Shown one piece after another: positions 11,173 to 24,148 of a stretch of 64,000 nucleotides of DNA. The position numbers were made by a program, and so were the translations under genes. The stretch lies in contig CM033714.1 of assembly GCA_019671005.1 (NCBI GenBank), positions 83,567,909 through 83,631,908 of the forward strand, given 5' to 3'. Position 1 is the first letter of the stretch. The number at the start of each line of letters is the position of its first letter. The notes under the pieces were generated by a model, which did no database searches, was not told the DNA's origin, and saw only the letters and a list, made by a program, of their open reading frames with translations. Source of the DNA: Hibiscus mutabilis (Eukaryota > Streptophyta > Magnoliopsida > Malvales > Malvaceae).

Positions 11173-11838
11173 ATGTTAGTTTGAACATGGGTTGAAGGAG
11201 ATTCTGCTATCTTTGACTTTCTATTTCTTCCATCTTATTGCTGAGTCAAGATTTACTAATAATAATATATGTGGGAAAACGTCCAAAAGACCATGTCAAA
11301 CAACATGTTTCTGAAGTGAATGAATTTTAGAATGTATCGGTTTTAAAATTCAGCATTTGTAATTATACGTTTTAATAAATTATTAGCAAAATTTGAATCA
11401 AATTTTATGAATGAAAGATGATTGTATGAATGGAAAACAGTGTTGTTTGAGATCTGTTTGAAAACTGAAAATGGGGTTCATCCAAATATACACAAATTAT
11501 CATCAGCTAAGACACATGCATCAAATAGCAAAATCATGGGACTAGGATTCCATGCTAAAAGTTCACAATTATTCTAAAATTATAACACCACCTTGAATGC
11601 CTTTGTATACCTAATAGTTTTATATCGGCATACACACATTCCACAATTCAACAAGAAAAACATAGAGAACAACAAACCAAACATTCATGGCTCATACCAT
11701 ATGATAGTCTCACACTCTCACCCCAAATGAACTTCGCTACATCAGGTCCGCTTGACTACGCACGTCAAACAAATCATTCAATGAATGAAACAAAAAGAAA
11801 AGGCTTCAGAGAAGTTCACACAATCGAGATAGCAGAGC
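11173..11838. other. Intergenic / 3' region of the GAMYB relic
   Basis: AT-rich. The part next to 11838 would be the 3' UTR of the minus-strand GAMYB gene. I see nothing else. Confidence 0.4.
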
Positions 11839-12842
11839 TCAAGGGAGTTCAGACATTTGACAGACCGCCGGCATATTATTCCATGCACAAGAACCAAGGC
11901 CCCATGCTTGATTTGAGATAGATGTTCCAGCTGCCATATTCCTGTACTCACTACTCAAGTCATCGCCAAGAAGGGTTGCTATGGAATCCGTCATAATGGT
12001 TTGGTCCTTCGGGTAACCATAATCCTGCTCAAACCAATCAGAAGCAAGTAATGTGTTGGGGCAAAAACTGTCCAACTGTAGAGGAGCCTCATTTTCTATC
12101 TCTGCTGTCAAAACATGGCCGGCTGCTTCTGATTTCACATGAGGTTCTGAAGCAAAATATCCAAAATCCAGTTACTAAACACCAGAAAAAAAGAGAGAGA
12201 AATTGAGCATGTACACTTCTCGCTACTTGGAATATTAGTTCAAGGACGACAATGGATAGTTAAAAGTCGGATATCCAACACTATCTGGTTTGATATTTGT
12301 TGACTCATATGCTATATACAGATGTTAGATTTATAGTCATGATATCTGATATTTGAACCAAAAACCACTTTGGTTTTGGTTCAAATAGTAACAGATATCT
12401 GAATCTGGTTTACTTGTATGAATATTATTGGATATCCTAATACAATTTACATTTTTGTAAAAAATATAGAATATCATGTTTAGCAAGTCAAGATCAGAGA
12501 GGTGCTCACCAGTAAAGGTTTCAGCAGGTGTCTGTTCATCCAATGAACTGCAGTTAGCACTGTTACACTCACTTGAATGAGAAGTTGCTGAATGATCCAT
12601 TTGAGAAAGAGCTTCATCGGCAGTTGCTGACTTTGAACTCTTGTTAGATGCATGGTTCTTAGCACTTTTTAGAGTTTTTGACTCCTGAAGTACAGCATCC
12701 AGCAGGCCACTGTTATGGGGTGAAAGGCTATCTGACTCTGCTCTGCTGGTTGATGGTGGTGACTGGATAAAAGCATCAACCGAATCAAGTAAAGGTGGTG
12801 GGCAAGAAAATGTTTCCCAACTACCTAATTCAGTTTCAGGAT

Positions 12843-12863
12843 ATTGGAGTGAAGGGAGCTCCA
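12843..12863 (-). promoter_or_regulatory. miR159 target site
   Basis: The minus strand carries TGGAGCTCCCTTCACTCCAA in the codons for LELPSLQY. This is the conserved GAMYB site complementary to miR159 (core GGAGCTCCCTTCA). The match appears as good as in functional GAMYBs, although the gene is disabled. Confidence 0.88.
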
Positions 12864-13526
12864 ACTTCACAGCCTCCAAAGCAGGCTCTGAAGCAGAGAA
12901 ATTGCCATTTGAAAGGGTATGGCTAACTGGGAATACACCAAATTGCAAGGAGTTCTTGTTCGCAGGATCTGTTTCCATTGGAAAAGACAGCCCAAAGGAT
13001 TGAGCAGCCTTCTCTGTGATATCATCTTGAAACTGCTAAAACAAGGGACATTCAATTTTAACAGCACTAGTGTAACTAGGGAAAAAGGCTGTAGCTTCTC
13101 GAAGACGCTTCTGGCAATGGATTGTTGGTGGCAGGAAATATTGAGAACCTAGACCTTTCATCAGCATTTTGCTTGTGGATATATCGGGAAGTTCAGGGAC
13201 ACAAGGCAGGGCATTTTGACTTGCCTTTAAACTGTCAACTATGACATCAGATATCTCATAGCTGTTGTTCCGCAGGATATCATGTGGTCCTTCATCCCCT
13301 CCATTAACTGCATTGATACCGTGACTCTCCTGCAATGCTTGCAAGAAAACTTCGAGAGGGTAGAGAGGTAACCCAGCACGCTGACGTCTCTTAATCCGGG
13401 TATTCCAATAATTTTTTTTATCTCATTATCTGTACGACCAGGCAACTGCAAAGAATAACAGATCATAGAGAAACAGCTTCAGACACCTAAAAATCTATAA
13501 ACTTCGGTACCTGAAAATTGTATGTA

Positions 13527-14325
13527 TAAAATAGTCTGAGGCGCACTAAGGCGATAAGGGTCTTAGTGCCGAGCCGCGAGGCGCGGGGCGCAAGGCGCGG
13601 TCCTCATTGAAGTGAGGCGTATTTTTAAAATTAAAATTTTATTGACCAAGTACATATAAAGTTATCACTTAAATACCATCCATTTTTTCTTTCATTCTTT
13701 CAATGTTAATTTTAATTGTGTAAATATGCAATTTTAAACTGATAAATATATAATTACAATAAAAATGTTATTTATTATTAAATGAAAAGAAAAATATCTA
13801 TAGAAATGAAAGGGTTGATTCGGTGAGAGGGAGAAAGATTATTGAGAATCAATTTTAACCCAAACAAGAAATATGCATCAAAAGTGTGCTCAGTAGTGGG
13901 CCCAAATTCCTCTCTTTTTTTTATTCACCCGTTCCCCTTTTCCTCCTACTCTTCTTCGACAGATTCTAGGGTGTTTTTTGTTTTTTCTGCAAATTTTCAT
14001 CTATGATTGCAGGCCATATAACTCCCCCTTCATTACATGTAGTACATTTCTCCTTCTCCTCTTCTTCAACATATCACTTCTCTTTTGAGTTTTTTTTTTC
14101 CCTTTATCCCAAACTTCTCCTCCCATGGCTCCAAGCTATTTTCGGGTATAATTGAAACTATGCGTTAAAGGCGCGCGCCTCGCCGCCTCACGCGCCTTGT
14201 GCGCCTCACACGCCTTTTTAAGGCTTCACCGAAATCGCCTCGCCCTCGCACTATTAAGCGTTTTGCAAGCGCCTCTCCTCTCCTCAGTGTCTAAGCGCGC
14301 CTTTTTATACACTGATCATGCTTTG
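13527..14325. mobile_element. GC-rich inverted-repeat element in GAMYB intron 1
   Basis: Both ends are dense in GAGGCGC / GCGCCTC words: the left end has GAGGCGCACTAAGGCG and the right end is its rough inverse (TAAGCGCGCCTTTTTATACA). The outer border on both sides is TGTATAAAA-like in opposite orientation. The middle is AT-rich. It looks like a non-autonomous DNA element or foldback. I could not find a clear target duplication. The family is unknown to me. Confidence 0.5.
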
Positions 14326-15338
14326 CACAAGTATAGCATTTCTGAGGTGGGATAGCTGCCATAGAATTCTCAGAAACATAAAATTGCTATTGTTTAGCAT
14401 CAAGCACAAAAAAATCATATTACAGAAAAAAATGATAAGAACGTGGTTTATCCATTTCAATGCATGACTCACTAAATTTAGCTTTTTAGTTCTCTCAGTA
14501 ATTTTCCATTTGGCTTTGGCAGTAAAATCGGATAAGGACAGGGGATGGGGAAGAAGGTTACATATTAATGCTGAGCTGGACTTTATAATCCTCCTAAATG
14601 ACCATTCAAACAAGCCCAAGAACAACATGACTCTTATGTGTAAAAGCACGTAAAATACTGTCTCAAGTTGGATCTCCTCAAAACCGAGGATACCAAAATA
14701 AGCGCAGTTCAGTCTTTCACACTGAGCATGCAAGTTAATCTTAGAACTTACGTTAGCTCAGTGGTTATGAGTAATGGGGCACACATGCTAAGATGAGAAA
14801 TCAAATTGGATGAAAGAACCAAGTGTAGCAATCAAGATTATTAATAATACTTCATGTAGCCTTCTCTAAATTTATAATAATATAGAAGTGCCCATAGTCT
14901 CCATTTTTTTAATGTAATTTCTAAACTCTTTTTCAGGTTCAACAAATTTCTGCATTAAAAAAATCATGAAAATAACTAGATTCATAGTAACTGAGTTGAA
15001 CACTTACATATGCAGCCATCCGAGCCCATTTATTTCCCATCTTTGTATGAAGTTCAACAATCAGCTGCTCTTCTTCTCGAGTAAATGCCCCTTTCTTCAA
15101 GTTTGGCCTCAAGTGATTTGCCCAACGTAAGCGGCAACTTTTTCCGCAACGAAACAGTCCAGAGTGCTTCTGAACAGCACTCCAATTGCCTTCCCCATGC
15201 TTCTTCACATAGTCAATCAAATGTCCAAGGTCCCTTTTTCAGAACAACTCCTCCACAGTTCCCATCATCAATCAACAATGATTCCGTCTCATCCTTATAG
15301 AGAATCCCATCTTCCCTCTCGTTTGTTGTGTGACTCAT

Positions 15339-16500
15339 CTCTTTGTAATCGCACACAAACCCCCTATCAACAAGTGTTCAGCTATCCAAAACCTGAAACA
15401 AGAGACAGGATGGAAGACCACGGAGTTAAAATACCGAGAACCAAAGAAAATGCAGTGCCTTTTCCTCTCACTTCTTCATAATTGCACTCAAACTCCCATA
15501 GGTACATGATTATCTTCTTTTTTTCAATACACGAACCTTATGCATCAGGACAAGCTACAAGTGGATCAACCAACACACTCCTTTATTCAAATGTTAAAGA
15601 AGAATTTGTGAATGCATACAAAGACATATTATATCTATAAACCAAAAGTCGTTGGGACCTGGGATAATATATCCACATCTCTTTTCATATAACCAATTCG
15701 GAAAAGGCCGAAAAAAAGTCATCTCTCTAAAGACAGCTGACTCGGGAACAACACTAACAGTAATCTATCTTTCAAAATACAGCAAACAGGGATGTAAACC
15801 GTGTATCAATGTTCAATTCTATTTCAAAATGGGGAAAAATTCAATCTTTGGAAGTTAAATTAAACCCTTTAGCCTCTAATTTAGAAAGAAATTAAATATT
15901 TTGAAAAACTAAAAAAAAATAAAAGAAACCCAATACAGAAATGATGACATAAATAAGCACAGATAAGAAGTAAAATCCAAAATGCATTTATTGCACTATT
16001 ATTCTCTCGTAAATTACTCCAATAATCCATCATTAATAAACTATACGCCGCAATAATTGGACTGGCAGCTATTTATTTGCATTAGATTAATGCAAAATTA
16101 TCAATTTCAATAAATAAACAGATAAAAAGCAACTGAACGAAAACGAATTCAAGGAAATGCAGAACTCGGTTACCTGCCTTAAGAAGACGCAAAATTTGGG
16201 GAAATTTTTTGCCAAAACAAAAATTCTTTGAATGAGCTCAATTATGGTTCCGGATTGAACTGAGAGCTGAGGTGATAGCGAGAATTAAAAATCTGAAAAC
16301 CAACCCAAAATAACTAAAAGTACAATAAAAATCTAGGCATGGAGTCATTAACAGCGAAAGAGCAAACCCCTAAACAAAATATAGATTAATTCTAACCGTA
16401 GCTTTTGAGCTAGAAGAAAAAGGATCCGAGAATAGAAAGAGCAAAACATCGAGATTTAGCAGAAAAACAAATACAAACAAAATGGTAAATCTTTTTTTCC
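15339..16500 (-). promoter_or_regulatory. Likely 5' leader and leader introns of the GAMYB relic
   Basis: GAMYBs usually have introns in their 5' UTR. A minus-strand donor-like sequence (AAGGCAG|GTAACC) ends near 16173. No coding frame is seen here. The exact leader structure cannot be fixed without transcripts. Confidence 0.35.
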
Positions 16501-18300
16501 TTTTATTATTTATTTTTGTGGAGGATTTGGGAGGAAATCCTTAAAGTATGGTCTTTTTTTATTTTTTGTTTGAGTTAATACATTTGTTACAGTACCTTAA
16601 AAGGTTAATTTACGAAGTTCTAACTTTAAGCTATAAATTACAAAAATATTTTTAAAAGTAATTTTAAGAGGTCCTGACTTTAAATTTTTTTAGAGGCTTT
16701 TTGAAAAAAATATTGTTCATAGTTAGATTCAGCCGAATTCGTCTGAATCCGATTTTTAAGATACTTTAGCAAATATAATATTTTAAAAATTAAAATGAGA
16801 AAATCTATATTTTTGAAAAAACACTAAAGCTATATTTGAGTAAAAATTTCGAAAGATTTGTGTTTAGAAGAGAAAAAGAAAACATTTTCTTTGAGAATAA
16901 TAGAAAATAGATTTTAAAATAATAATAATTCATGAATAAAATCACAAAATAAAAATTTATTTGATACAAATGCTGTTGACACAAGCCGTGAATTTTAGTT
17001 TTGTGGTTAAGGTTTATGACTTAGAATTTATGATACGAAGTTTAATCTAATGTTTTGAGTTTTAAAATTAAATATTTAGATTTTAAAATTAAAATAAAAA
17101 AATTTTGTAAACCTTTTTACACAAATTTATTTATAAAGTTATAACCTTTAGTATTATTTGTCATTTTTTATATACATGTTGGGTAGGATTTATTTTATGT
17201 GATATATATTTAAGGTATAAATCTTAAAATTTCAAATTTCAAATTTTAATTTTTAAAATTTTAAATTCTAAATTTAACTCTTAAATTCTAAACTTTAAAT
17301 AAAACATTTAAACACTAAAATTAATAAGTTTATGTAAACTTTTACATATTAAAATATTCTTTTAATATTATTATAACAATACTTTTATCTTTTCATATTA
17401 TTATTATTATATATTTTTTTAAACAATTTTTATCTAAAAGAAAAGAAGAAAGGAATCAAATAAAGGAAAGCTAAAGCAACGAAAGAAGAGGTGAAAGGAA
17501 AATTTTTCTTTCAAGAAATAGAAAAAATGAATATTTTGTTATTATTGTATTAAGCTTAATTTTCAAAAAAAAAAAAACTGAGTAAAAATCATAGACACTA
17601 TAACAGTTATTTAAAATATATAAAAAATAATTATATCAGGTCATGTCAAATATTTTATTTTTTAAATTTAAATTTAACTCGATTTTATTATTTACAAAAT
17701 CTATCGCAACTTAAACTTGAATTAAAAAAACATTCCTTATAAGATCTGATTCGAATAATTTAACAATCCTTATTCATAACTACAAGAGATTCCATGACCT
17801 TCTCCGACGAGGACTCGACGCCATGATCATTGAAGGCACTACCTTCGTTTCTCTTCTTTCTGATTTTTCTAAGAAAATTAAAATTATTTTTTCTTTACTC
17901 AATGGTTTTTAGAGAAAAAAAATGTCCCAGAAATCTATTTTAAGAACCCCTAACCCTTTTGCATGCATAATCAAAGTAGAGCTTTTAAAAAATACCACAT
18001 CGGTTGAAAAAATAAAGAAAATAGACTTTGGGTCTTTTTTGGATTTTTATCTAATATGTGAGTGTATTTACTAGTTTCTTTTTTAAAAAAGATTTCGGTT
18101 TTCTACGGGCTTTCACAAGGTTCTTATCATATCATTTGTAAAATTAAATTTTTATCGAATTCGTCCCGACTCCGACTATCTCCTTCGCATAATTGTCTTG
18201 TTCTGTTCCGAATTTGATCTAAAAAAATCAACCATAAAAATCTAAAAGGGTTAGAATCTATCACTTTCAGATTTTTTTCATCATCCCTAATTACATATAT
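16501..18300. other. AT-rich intergenic DNA
   Basis: Very AT-rich with long A and T runs and no supported gene. The only GC-richer island is about 17785-17880, where one plus-strand frame gives a short open stretch that I do not assign. Confidence 0.5.
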
Positions 18301-18318
18301 GATGATTTTGATTAATTG

Positions 18319-18726
18319 GATTGGAATAGAGTATCTGTTTTATACTTTTGGTACAAATGGTTAAACACACACTCAAAAGCATTTACCCGAGTTCTAACCT
18401 AAAAAAAATAAGGGACAGATAAATACACTTGACTACTCGACCAATAATGTGACTTTTTTTATTTTCAAACAATAAAATACACTTTAAAATTAATCAGAAA
18501 GGAACTAAAATAAGAAGAAAAATATAGATAGAGACTAAAGAAAAAAAATGTGAAGGTAACATAGTAGAAAAGGTTTAAGGGTAAATTACAAACATCATAT
18601 ATGTTTTTGAGTGTATTTATCTGTCCCTTATTTTTTTTACCCGAGTTCAATAATTACAAACATTTGTACCAAAAATATAAAACAGATACTCTATTCCAAT
18701 CAAGTGTATTTATCTGTCCCTTATTT
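18319..18726. repeat. Scrambled inverted repeats
   Basis: 18319-18361 is the approximate inverse of 18660-18703 (core GGAATAGAGTATCTGTTTTA). 18401-18430 (AAGGGACAGATAAATACACT) is inverted at both 18611-18640 and 18703-18726. A GTGAAGGTGACATAGTAGAAA word is also repeated directly nearby (about 18552, 18752 and 18842). It resembles rearranged MITE copies. Confidence 0.6.
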
Positions 18727-18861
18727 GCCCGAAAATAGGGCTTTATAACATGTGAAGGTGACATAGTAGAAAGGTTTAAGGGTAAATACATAGTAGAAAA
18801 GTTCAATAATTAAATTACAAAAAATTACAAACATCATATATGTGAAGGTGACATAGTAGAA

Positions 18862-19487
18862 AAATTACTGAACTTTTGATTTGCTCCTATTTTGGTTTTT
18901 CAACCGTTAAATACTTAACGTTGTTATGATTGGACATCTATCTTTTAAAAATTATGAAATGACCCCAAAACTTTTTTTATTTTTTTGTGAAAAATTTCTT
19001 GATTTCAGATTTTCTTTTATTTCTTAATGATGAAACACCTTCTTTCGAATCTCAACGGTGGAGAGGTGGACAAAGAGGAAGAGAGCCATATATCTTTATT
19101 TCACATTGATTGATGGATATTTAGATTAGAATAGTTTGGGGCTTGCGTATTTTATGTTTTGGATTGAGTTTTGCGAGTTTTAAAGTAATTTTGAGAAAAT
19201 CTAAACTGACAGAGTTGTAGGAGACGATGAGACGAATTATTTTTTGTGTCTTTAGTGGTTGAAGAAGAACTGGAAAATGATTATTTTAGCGTTTGTGGGG
19301 CCGACTGATGAAATTGGAAAACTTTAATCTTCGGGGAAGAAGATAAAATAAAAGAAAAAAGAGAGAAAATGACGTGGATGAATGTGACTCCCATGTTCAA
19401 CACATGTGGTTGCCATATGACCCTTCAATTTTTTTATTTAAGGCCCGAGGGACTAGAATAGGAACAAATTGAAAGTTTAATGATTAA
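18862..19487. mobile_element. Possible foldback / MITE with imperfect terminal inverted repeats
   Basis: The left end (GAACTTTTGATTTGCTCCTA) and the right end (ATAGGAACAAATTGAAAGTT) are imperfect inverses over about 35 bp. No coding capacity. No target duplication was identified. Confidence 0.4.
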
Positions 19488-19865
19488 ATTAAAAAAAATT
19501 TAAACTTGAGTGAGTAAAATAGGAGTGAGAAGAAAATTAGTGATAAAATTTATAATTTACCCAAGTTAAAGAGTTGGTAGGTGAGTTTTTAAATAATAAA
19601 ATAAATAATACTTATGGCATTTTAGCTCTCAAGATAAAAAGAAAAAAGAAAACGAAACAAAGATTAAATGGTAGGTGGAATCTAATTAATAAGATAAATA
19701 ACATTTTATGATATTTTGACAAAAAAATTGAGAAAAAGAAATTGAAGAGTAAAGGTACTTAAAGCTGACTTGTTTGGATTAAATGGAATTAAAATGATGC
19801 TAATATGGTAGCTGATGGTATGGCTAAATTAAAAATTATTCAAATTTTGAATATTTATTCATAAA

Positions 19866-22800
19866 AATATTTGCACTGGTTTTTCTTCATACATCAAATT
19901 GGGTTGGAGTTCCACAGTTTCGGGCTCTATAACATGTGATGGATCAAATTTATACTTGCAGAGCATCGATACGTGAAACACATCATGGATCTTGCTTAAC
20001 TCTTGGGCAACTCTTTTAGTCACCTCGAAGTGTCCAATGAATCAGGGACTCAATTTTCCCTTCTTGCCAAATCGAAAGATCTTTTTCCATGGAGAGACTT
20101 TCAAAAATGCTTTCTCACCAACATCAAACTGTATATCTCTCCTCTTGAGGTCAGCATAGGCCTTTTACCGGTCAAAGAAAGCCTTCAAACGGTCATGAAT
20201 GATGGTAACCCGTTCTTCGATTTCCCAAAGTAGGTCAGGGCCTAATACTTTGCCTTCACCGAATTTAGGCCAACATAGCGGTGTTATACACTTCTTGCCA
20301 TACAATGCTTCATACGGTACCATACCAATAGACGATTGGTAACTATTATTATAAGAAAACTCGATGAGAGGTAAGAATTTCTCCCAAGTTCCTTGCAAAG
20401 TCAATAATACATGCACGAAGCATATCTTCCAGTATCTAAATCACCCTTTCTGATTGGCCATCGGATTGAGGATGGAAAGCTGTACTAAGAGCCCAAAGCT
20501 CCTTGCAATGACCTCTAAAATCGAGAAGCAAATCGTTGATCTCGATCGAAGATGATAGACTATGGCACTCCGTGGAGTCGGAAAACTTCCTTGATATACA
20601 AGTCAGCCAGCTTAGGAAGGTCGTAGTCTATTTTTGACTGGTATGATGTGTGCTGACTTAGTGAAACGGTCCACAACAACCCAAATAGCATTATGTTTAG
20701 TTGGGGTCAACGGTAAACCACTGACAAAGTCCATAGTTATATTCTCTTATTTCCACTGAGGGAACTCAATGGGTTGCAACAATCCGGTAGGGTTACGATG
20801 CTCAGTTTTAACTCGTTGGCATGTGAGACATCTCGATACAAATTCTATGATAGCCGCCTTCATGACAGGCCACCAATACAACTCCCGTAGGTCTTTGTAC
20901 ATCTTTATTGCCCCCGGGTGGATTGAGTAGCGGCTACAATGGGCTTCTTTGAGAATTTCATCACGAAGAGACTCATCGTTGGGCACACATATTCTATCAC
21001 GGAAGCACAAGAGTCATTTAGATTTAACCTTGAAGTAAGGATCATGATTATTCCGAAGTCTAGAAATAATGACTTGTAATTCAAGATCTTGTTCTTGTAA
21101 GGACTTGATTTTCATCAAAATGGTAGACTGAACTTGAAGTTTAGCTTTAAAATCACAGTGCTTTTGAAGTCGGAAATGAGCATTAATAGCCTGAGGGGTA
21201 GGCATAGGCCTGCGACTGAGGGCATCTGCTACTACGTTGGCCTTGCCCAGATGGTGATCAATAACAAGGTCATAATTTTTTAGGAGTTCCATCCATCTCA
21301 TTTGACGAAGATTAAGTTCTTTTTGCATCAACTGCTACTACTTAAGGCTCTTGTGGTCGGTGTATAGATAACATTTTTCTCCGTAGAGATAATGTCTCAA
21401 GATTTTCAGTGCAAAAACAACCGTAGCCAATTCAAGGTCATGAGTAGCATAGTTTATTTCGTGTGGATTTAGTTGCCTTGATGCATAAGCAACAACCTTG
21501 TCTTCTTTGTAAAGGTCATGAGTAACACAGTGTAATCCTTCACAGACTCGGGTTGGATCAGAACTGGTGCATGAGTCAATACTTGCTTGAGTTGGTCAAG
21601 GCTTCTTTGTTGCTTCTCGGTCCATTCAAAATGAGCATCATTCCGTAAAAGTTTAGTTAACGGAGTTACTATTATAGAGAATCCTTTAATGAATCTTCTA
21701 CAATAGCTAGCAAGGCTGATAAAGCTACGGACTTCACATACGTTCTTCGGTGGTCTTCATTCAACTATGGCTTGGATCTACTTGAATGCCTTTAACATAG
21801 ATCACGTGACCCAAAAACAAGACTTGGGTGAGCCAGAACTCGCACTTACTGAACTTGGCATACAATTGCTTCTCTCGAAGGGTCTGAAGCACAATACGAA
21901 GATGTTCACGATGTTCAGCTTGACCTTTGGAATAAATCAGTATATTGTTTACAAATACTACTACAAGTTTGTTAAGATAGGGTCTAAAAACCCGATTCAT
22001 GAGATCTATAAAGGCAACAGATGCATTGGTTAACCCGAAGGGCATAACCAGGAATTCGTAGTGGCCATATCTTGTACGAAAAGCCATCTTGGGCACATCG
22101 CACTCCTTCACTTTCATCTAGTAGTACCCAGATCTCATATTAATCTTAGAAAAGACTGTTGCATCTTTCAGTTGATCAAACAAGTCATCGATCCTCAACA
22201 AGGGATACTTATTCTTGATTGTGAGCTTATTTAATTGGCGATAATCAATACAAAGACGCATTGATCCATCTTTCTTCTTGACAAAGAGGACTAGATCTCC
22301 CCAAGGTGAGGAACTCGGTCGAATAAAACCCTTGTCTAACAAGTCTTGAATTTGCATTTTAAGCTCGGTGAGTTCTATAGGTGTCATCCGATAAGGTGCA
22401 ATGGAAACTAGAGTGTTCCTAGGTTTCACTTCAATCTCGAATTCAACTTCATGGGTAGGTGGTAAAACCGAAAGCTCACCAGCAAACACATCAGAAAACT
22501 CTTGCACGGTGTCTATATCTTGCAATTGTGATTCATCTTTGCTTATTGTGGCATACAACAATAATCTTTTGCCTTTGGAATTCATGAGAGTCACACTCTC
22601 CTTGCCAAGACCTCGGAGGTACAACTTCCTCTTCGAACAGTCTACCCAAGCTTGATGCTCCCCGAGCCAATCAAGTCCCAAAATAACATCAAACTCATAT
22701 ATAAGAAGGGCCATAAGGTTGGCCATAAAAGGTATCTCTTGTATCATAAGGGGACAATTCTTGCATACGAGTCCAACTACAACACTATCCCCTAAAGAAT

Positions 22801-23204
22801 TAGTTATAATGAGTTTGGAGGCTATAGGTTCAGATGTTAACTTAAATCTTCTAACCAATACTTATAAAGGAATGAGTGGATCCAAGATCAATCAATGTAT
22901 AATCAGGATGAGTATACAATTCAACAGTACCTGCGATGACATCAGGGTCCTCATTCTTCCCTCGGCTTCTCACATGGTAAACTTGGGTTGGGGCTTTAGA
23001 TTCCCGTCGGTTAAGAGCCCTTGTTGAGCCACCAAATCTACCAAAATCTCTTGATACATCTTGTCTTGGTCCCTTACCCCTGAAAGATAGAGCATGGGAC
23101 GTAGGAACCATTGGTGTAGAAGATTTGGAGGTGTTCATGGGACAATCCTTAATATAGTGGCCTTGTTCACAAACATACATTGGCCAATGATGACGCCTTA
23201 CCAA
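19866..23204 (-). pseudogene. Decayed gypsy pol: zinc knuckle, protease, RT, RNase H, integrase
   Basis: In minus-strand order: a CCHC knuckle remnant (CEQGHYIKDC) and protease (LIDLGSTHSF, Ser of the active site replaced by Leu) at 22851-23204; RT N-terminal half (DYRQLNKLTIKNKYPLLRID) at 22118-22858; RT second half (VVVFVNNILIYS, where YVDD-like is VNN) at 21761-22117; end of RNase H (GKANVVADALSRR) at 21014-21331; integrase zinc domain (CLTCQRVK) at 20747-21010; and the integrase core end (LPLIEFSYNNSYQSSIGM) at 20165-20416. Many stops and frameshifts separate them. The altered polymerase and protease motifs show that the copy is dead. Confidence 0.85.
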
Positions 23205-23249
23205 AGCTCCTGATACATCTTGTCATGGTCCCTTACCAAAGCTTACCGA

Positions 23250-24148
23250 TGACGCCTCTAATGAGGTCTTAATGCAGATATACCTTGGTCAATAATGATA
23301 ATACAATAAATTGACATCAGTGAATTCGGGAAGGCACCTAGCCAATCCCTTGACTCTGACTACACTTACCGATGATTCCAAGGCTTTTAAGGCTCTCAGG
23401 CGACAACTCTCTTGTTCTTGAACTTGGTGGAATTTGGAGGATTTGATAATTTTTCACTTGAATATCTTGAGCTACATCAAATCAAGATTACAAGAATTTC
23501 AATATTGATAATAGATTCATAGCAACTCAATAGCTATGAAAAACGATAATAATCAAGCTATGTAATCCCTAGAGAATTTCTAGGCTTCGTGGATTCATAA
23601 ACTTGAGATTCGACCATAATCCTTGCCATGTAATTGATAAATCAAATTGAGAAAACACTTACCCGATCAATAGCTATAAACAATGATTAAAGAACTTAAG
23701 GAAATCAAAGCTTGATTTCACCTTCAATGGAGGTGTATGCTTAGAGGTAGGGGTGAAGTTAGGGAGAGGTGCTTGCTTAACCAATGACCGGTAAGGGTTT
23801 TTTTTCTTCATTTTTAACTATTGAGGTTTCCTTAGAATAAAGGAATCAATCCTTAATCATCCACGTATGTGGTGATTAAGATTAAGGAGGGTCTAATCGC
23901 AAGATTAGTCCCTCAACCTCTGATGTTCTAAGCTCTTATCCTCAAACTTTCAATTTCTATAATTTGTTCACTAAAACATGTTTCAAAGCATGCAATAAAG
24001 TCCTTAACAATATCAATACTTAATTAGGATTCGATAACTAATAATTGGTCACTCGGTCAAAAGTTAACCTTATGGTTTTGACTCTCTGTTGTGAAATTTT
24101 TTATCACCGGGATCAAATTCTGACTAGGCCCGATTTTGGGATGTTACA
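23250..24148 (-). repeat. 5' LTR region of the gypsy relic (inner border uncertain)
   Basis: The minus strand begins TGTAACATCCCAAAATCGGG at 24148. No partner LTR is present, so the inner end is only estimated. The text directly next to the zinc-knuckle fragment at 23204 is not gag, which suggests an internal deletion joining LTR or leader to late gag. Confidence 0.55.

Larger units (their letters stand above)
11839..15338 (-). pseudogene. GAMYB-like R2R3-MYB (MYB33/MYB65 type), disabled by three lesions
   Basis: GAMYBs are nuclear activators of gibberellin- and anther-related genes and are targets of miR159. Exon 1 (15008-15338) starts MSHTTNERED and has R2 and the start of R3 (GNWSAVQKHSGLFRCGKSCR). 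Exon 2 (12510-13445) continues LPGRTDNEIK, the GLPLYPLEV stretch and the LELPSLQYPE box. Exon 3 (11839-12146) ends CQMSELP and a stop. Splice borders are GT-AG. Three lesions are visible: near 15221 about 17 bp of R2 (after LKKGPWT) are missing, giving an early stop; at 13412-13419 an A8 run replaces the expected A6, shifting frame inside the R3 helix; and at 13036-13038 a TAG replaces an expected CAG (Gln). The last 500 bp of exon 2 and all of exon 3 remain open. A functional homoeologue or paralogue probably exists elsewhere. Confidence 0.88.
19866..24148 (-). mobile_element. Ty3-gypsy retrotransposon relic (chromovirus, Del/Tekay-like), truncated at its 3' end
   Basis: Minus-strand fragments occur in the gypsy order protease, RT, RNase H, integrase, with a chromodomain-type C-terminus. 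The outer end at 24148 starts TGTAACATCCC on the minus strand, a typical LTR start. The 3' LTR is missing: recognisable sequence ends near 19866 in the chromodomain region (MYEEKPVQ). Most of gag is also missing. The LTR start at 24148 directly interrupts the RT region of a copia element, so this element inserted into it. Confidence 0.82.

Noticed and set aside
14305..14733. 142-residue minus-strand open frame in GAMYB intron 1
   Set aside because: It lies within an intron and has no recognisable motif or codon pattern.
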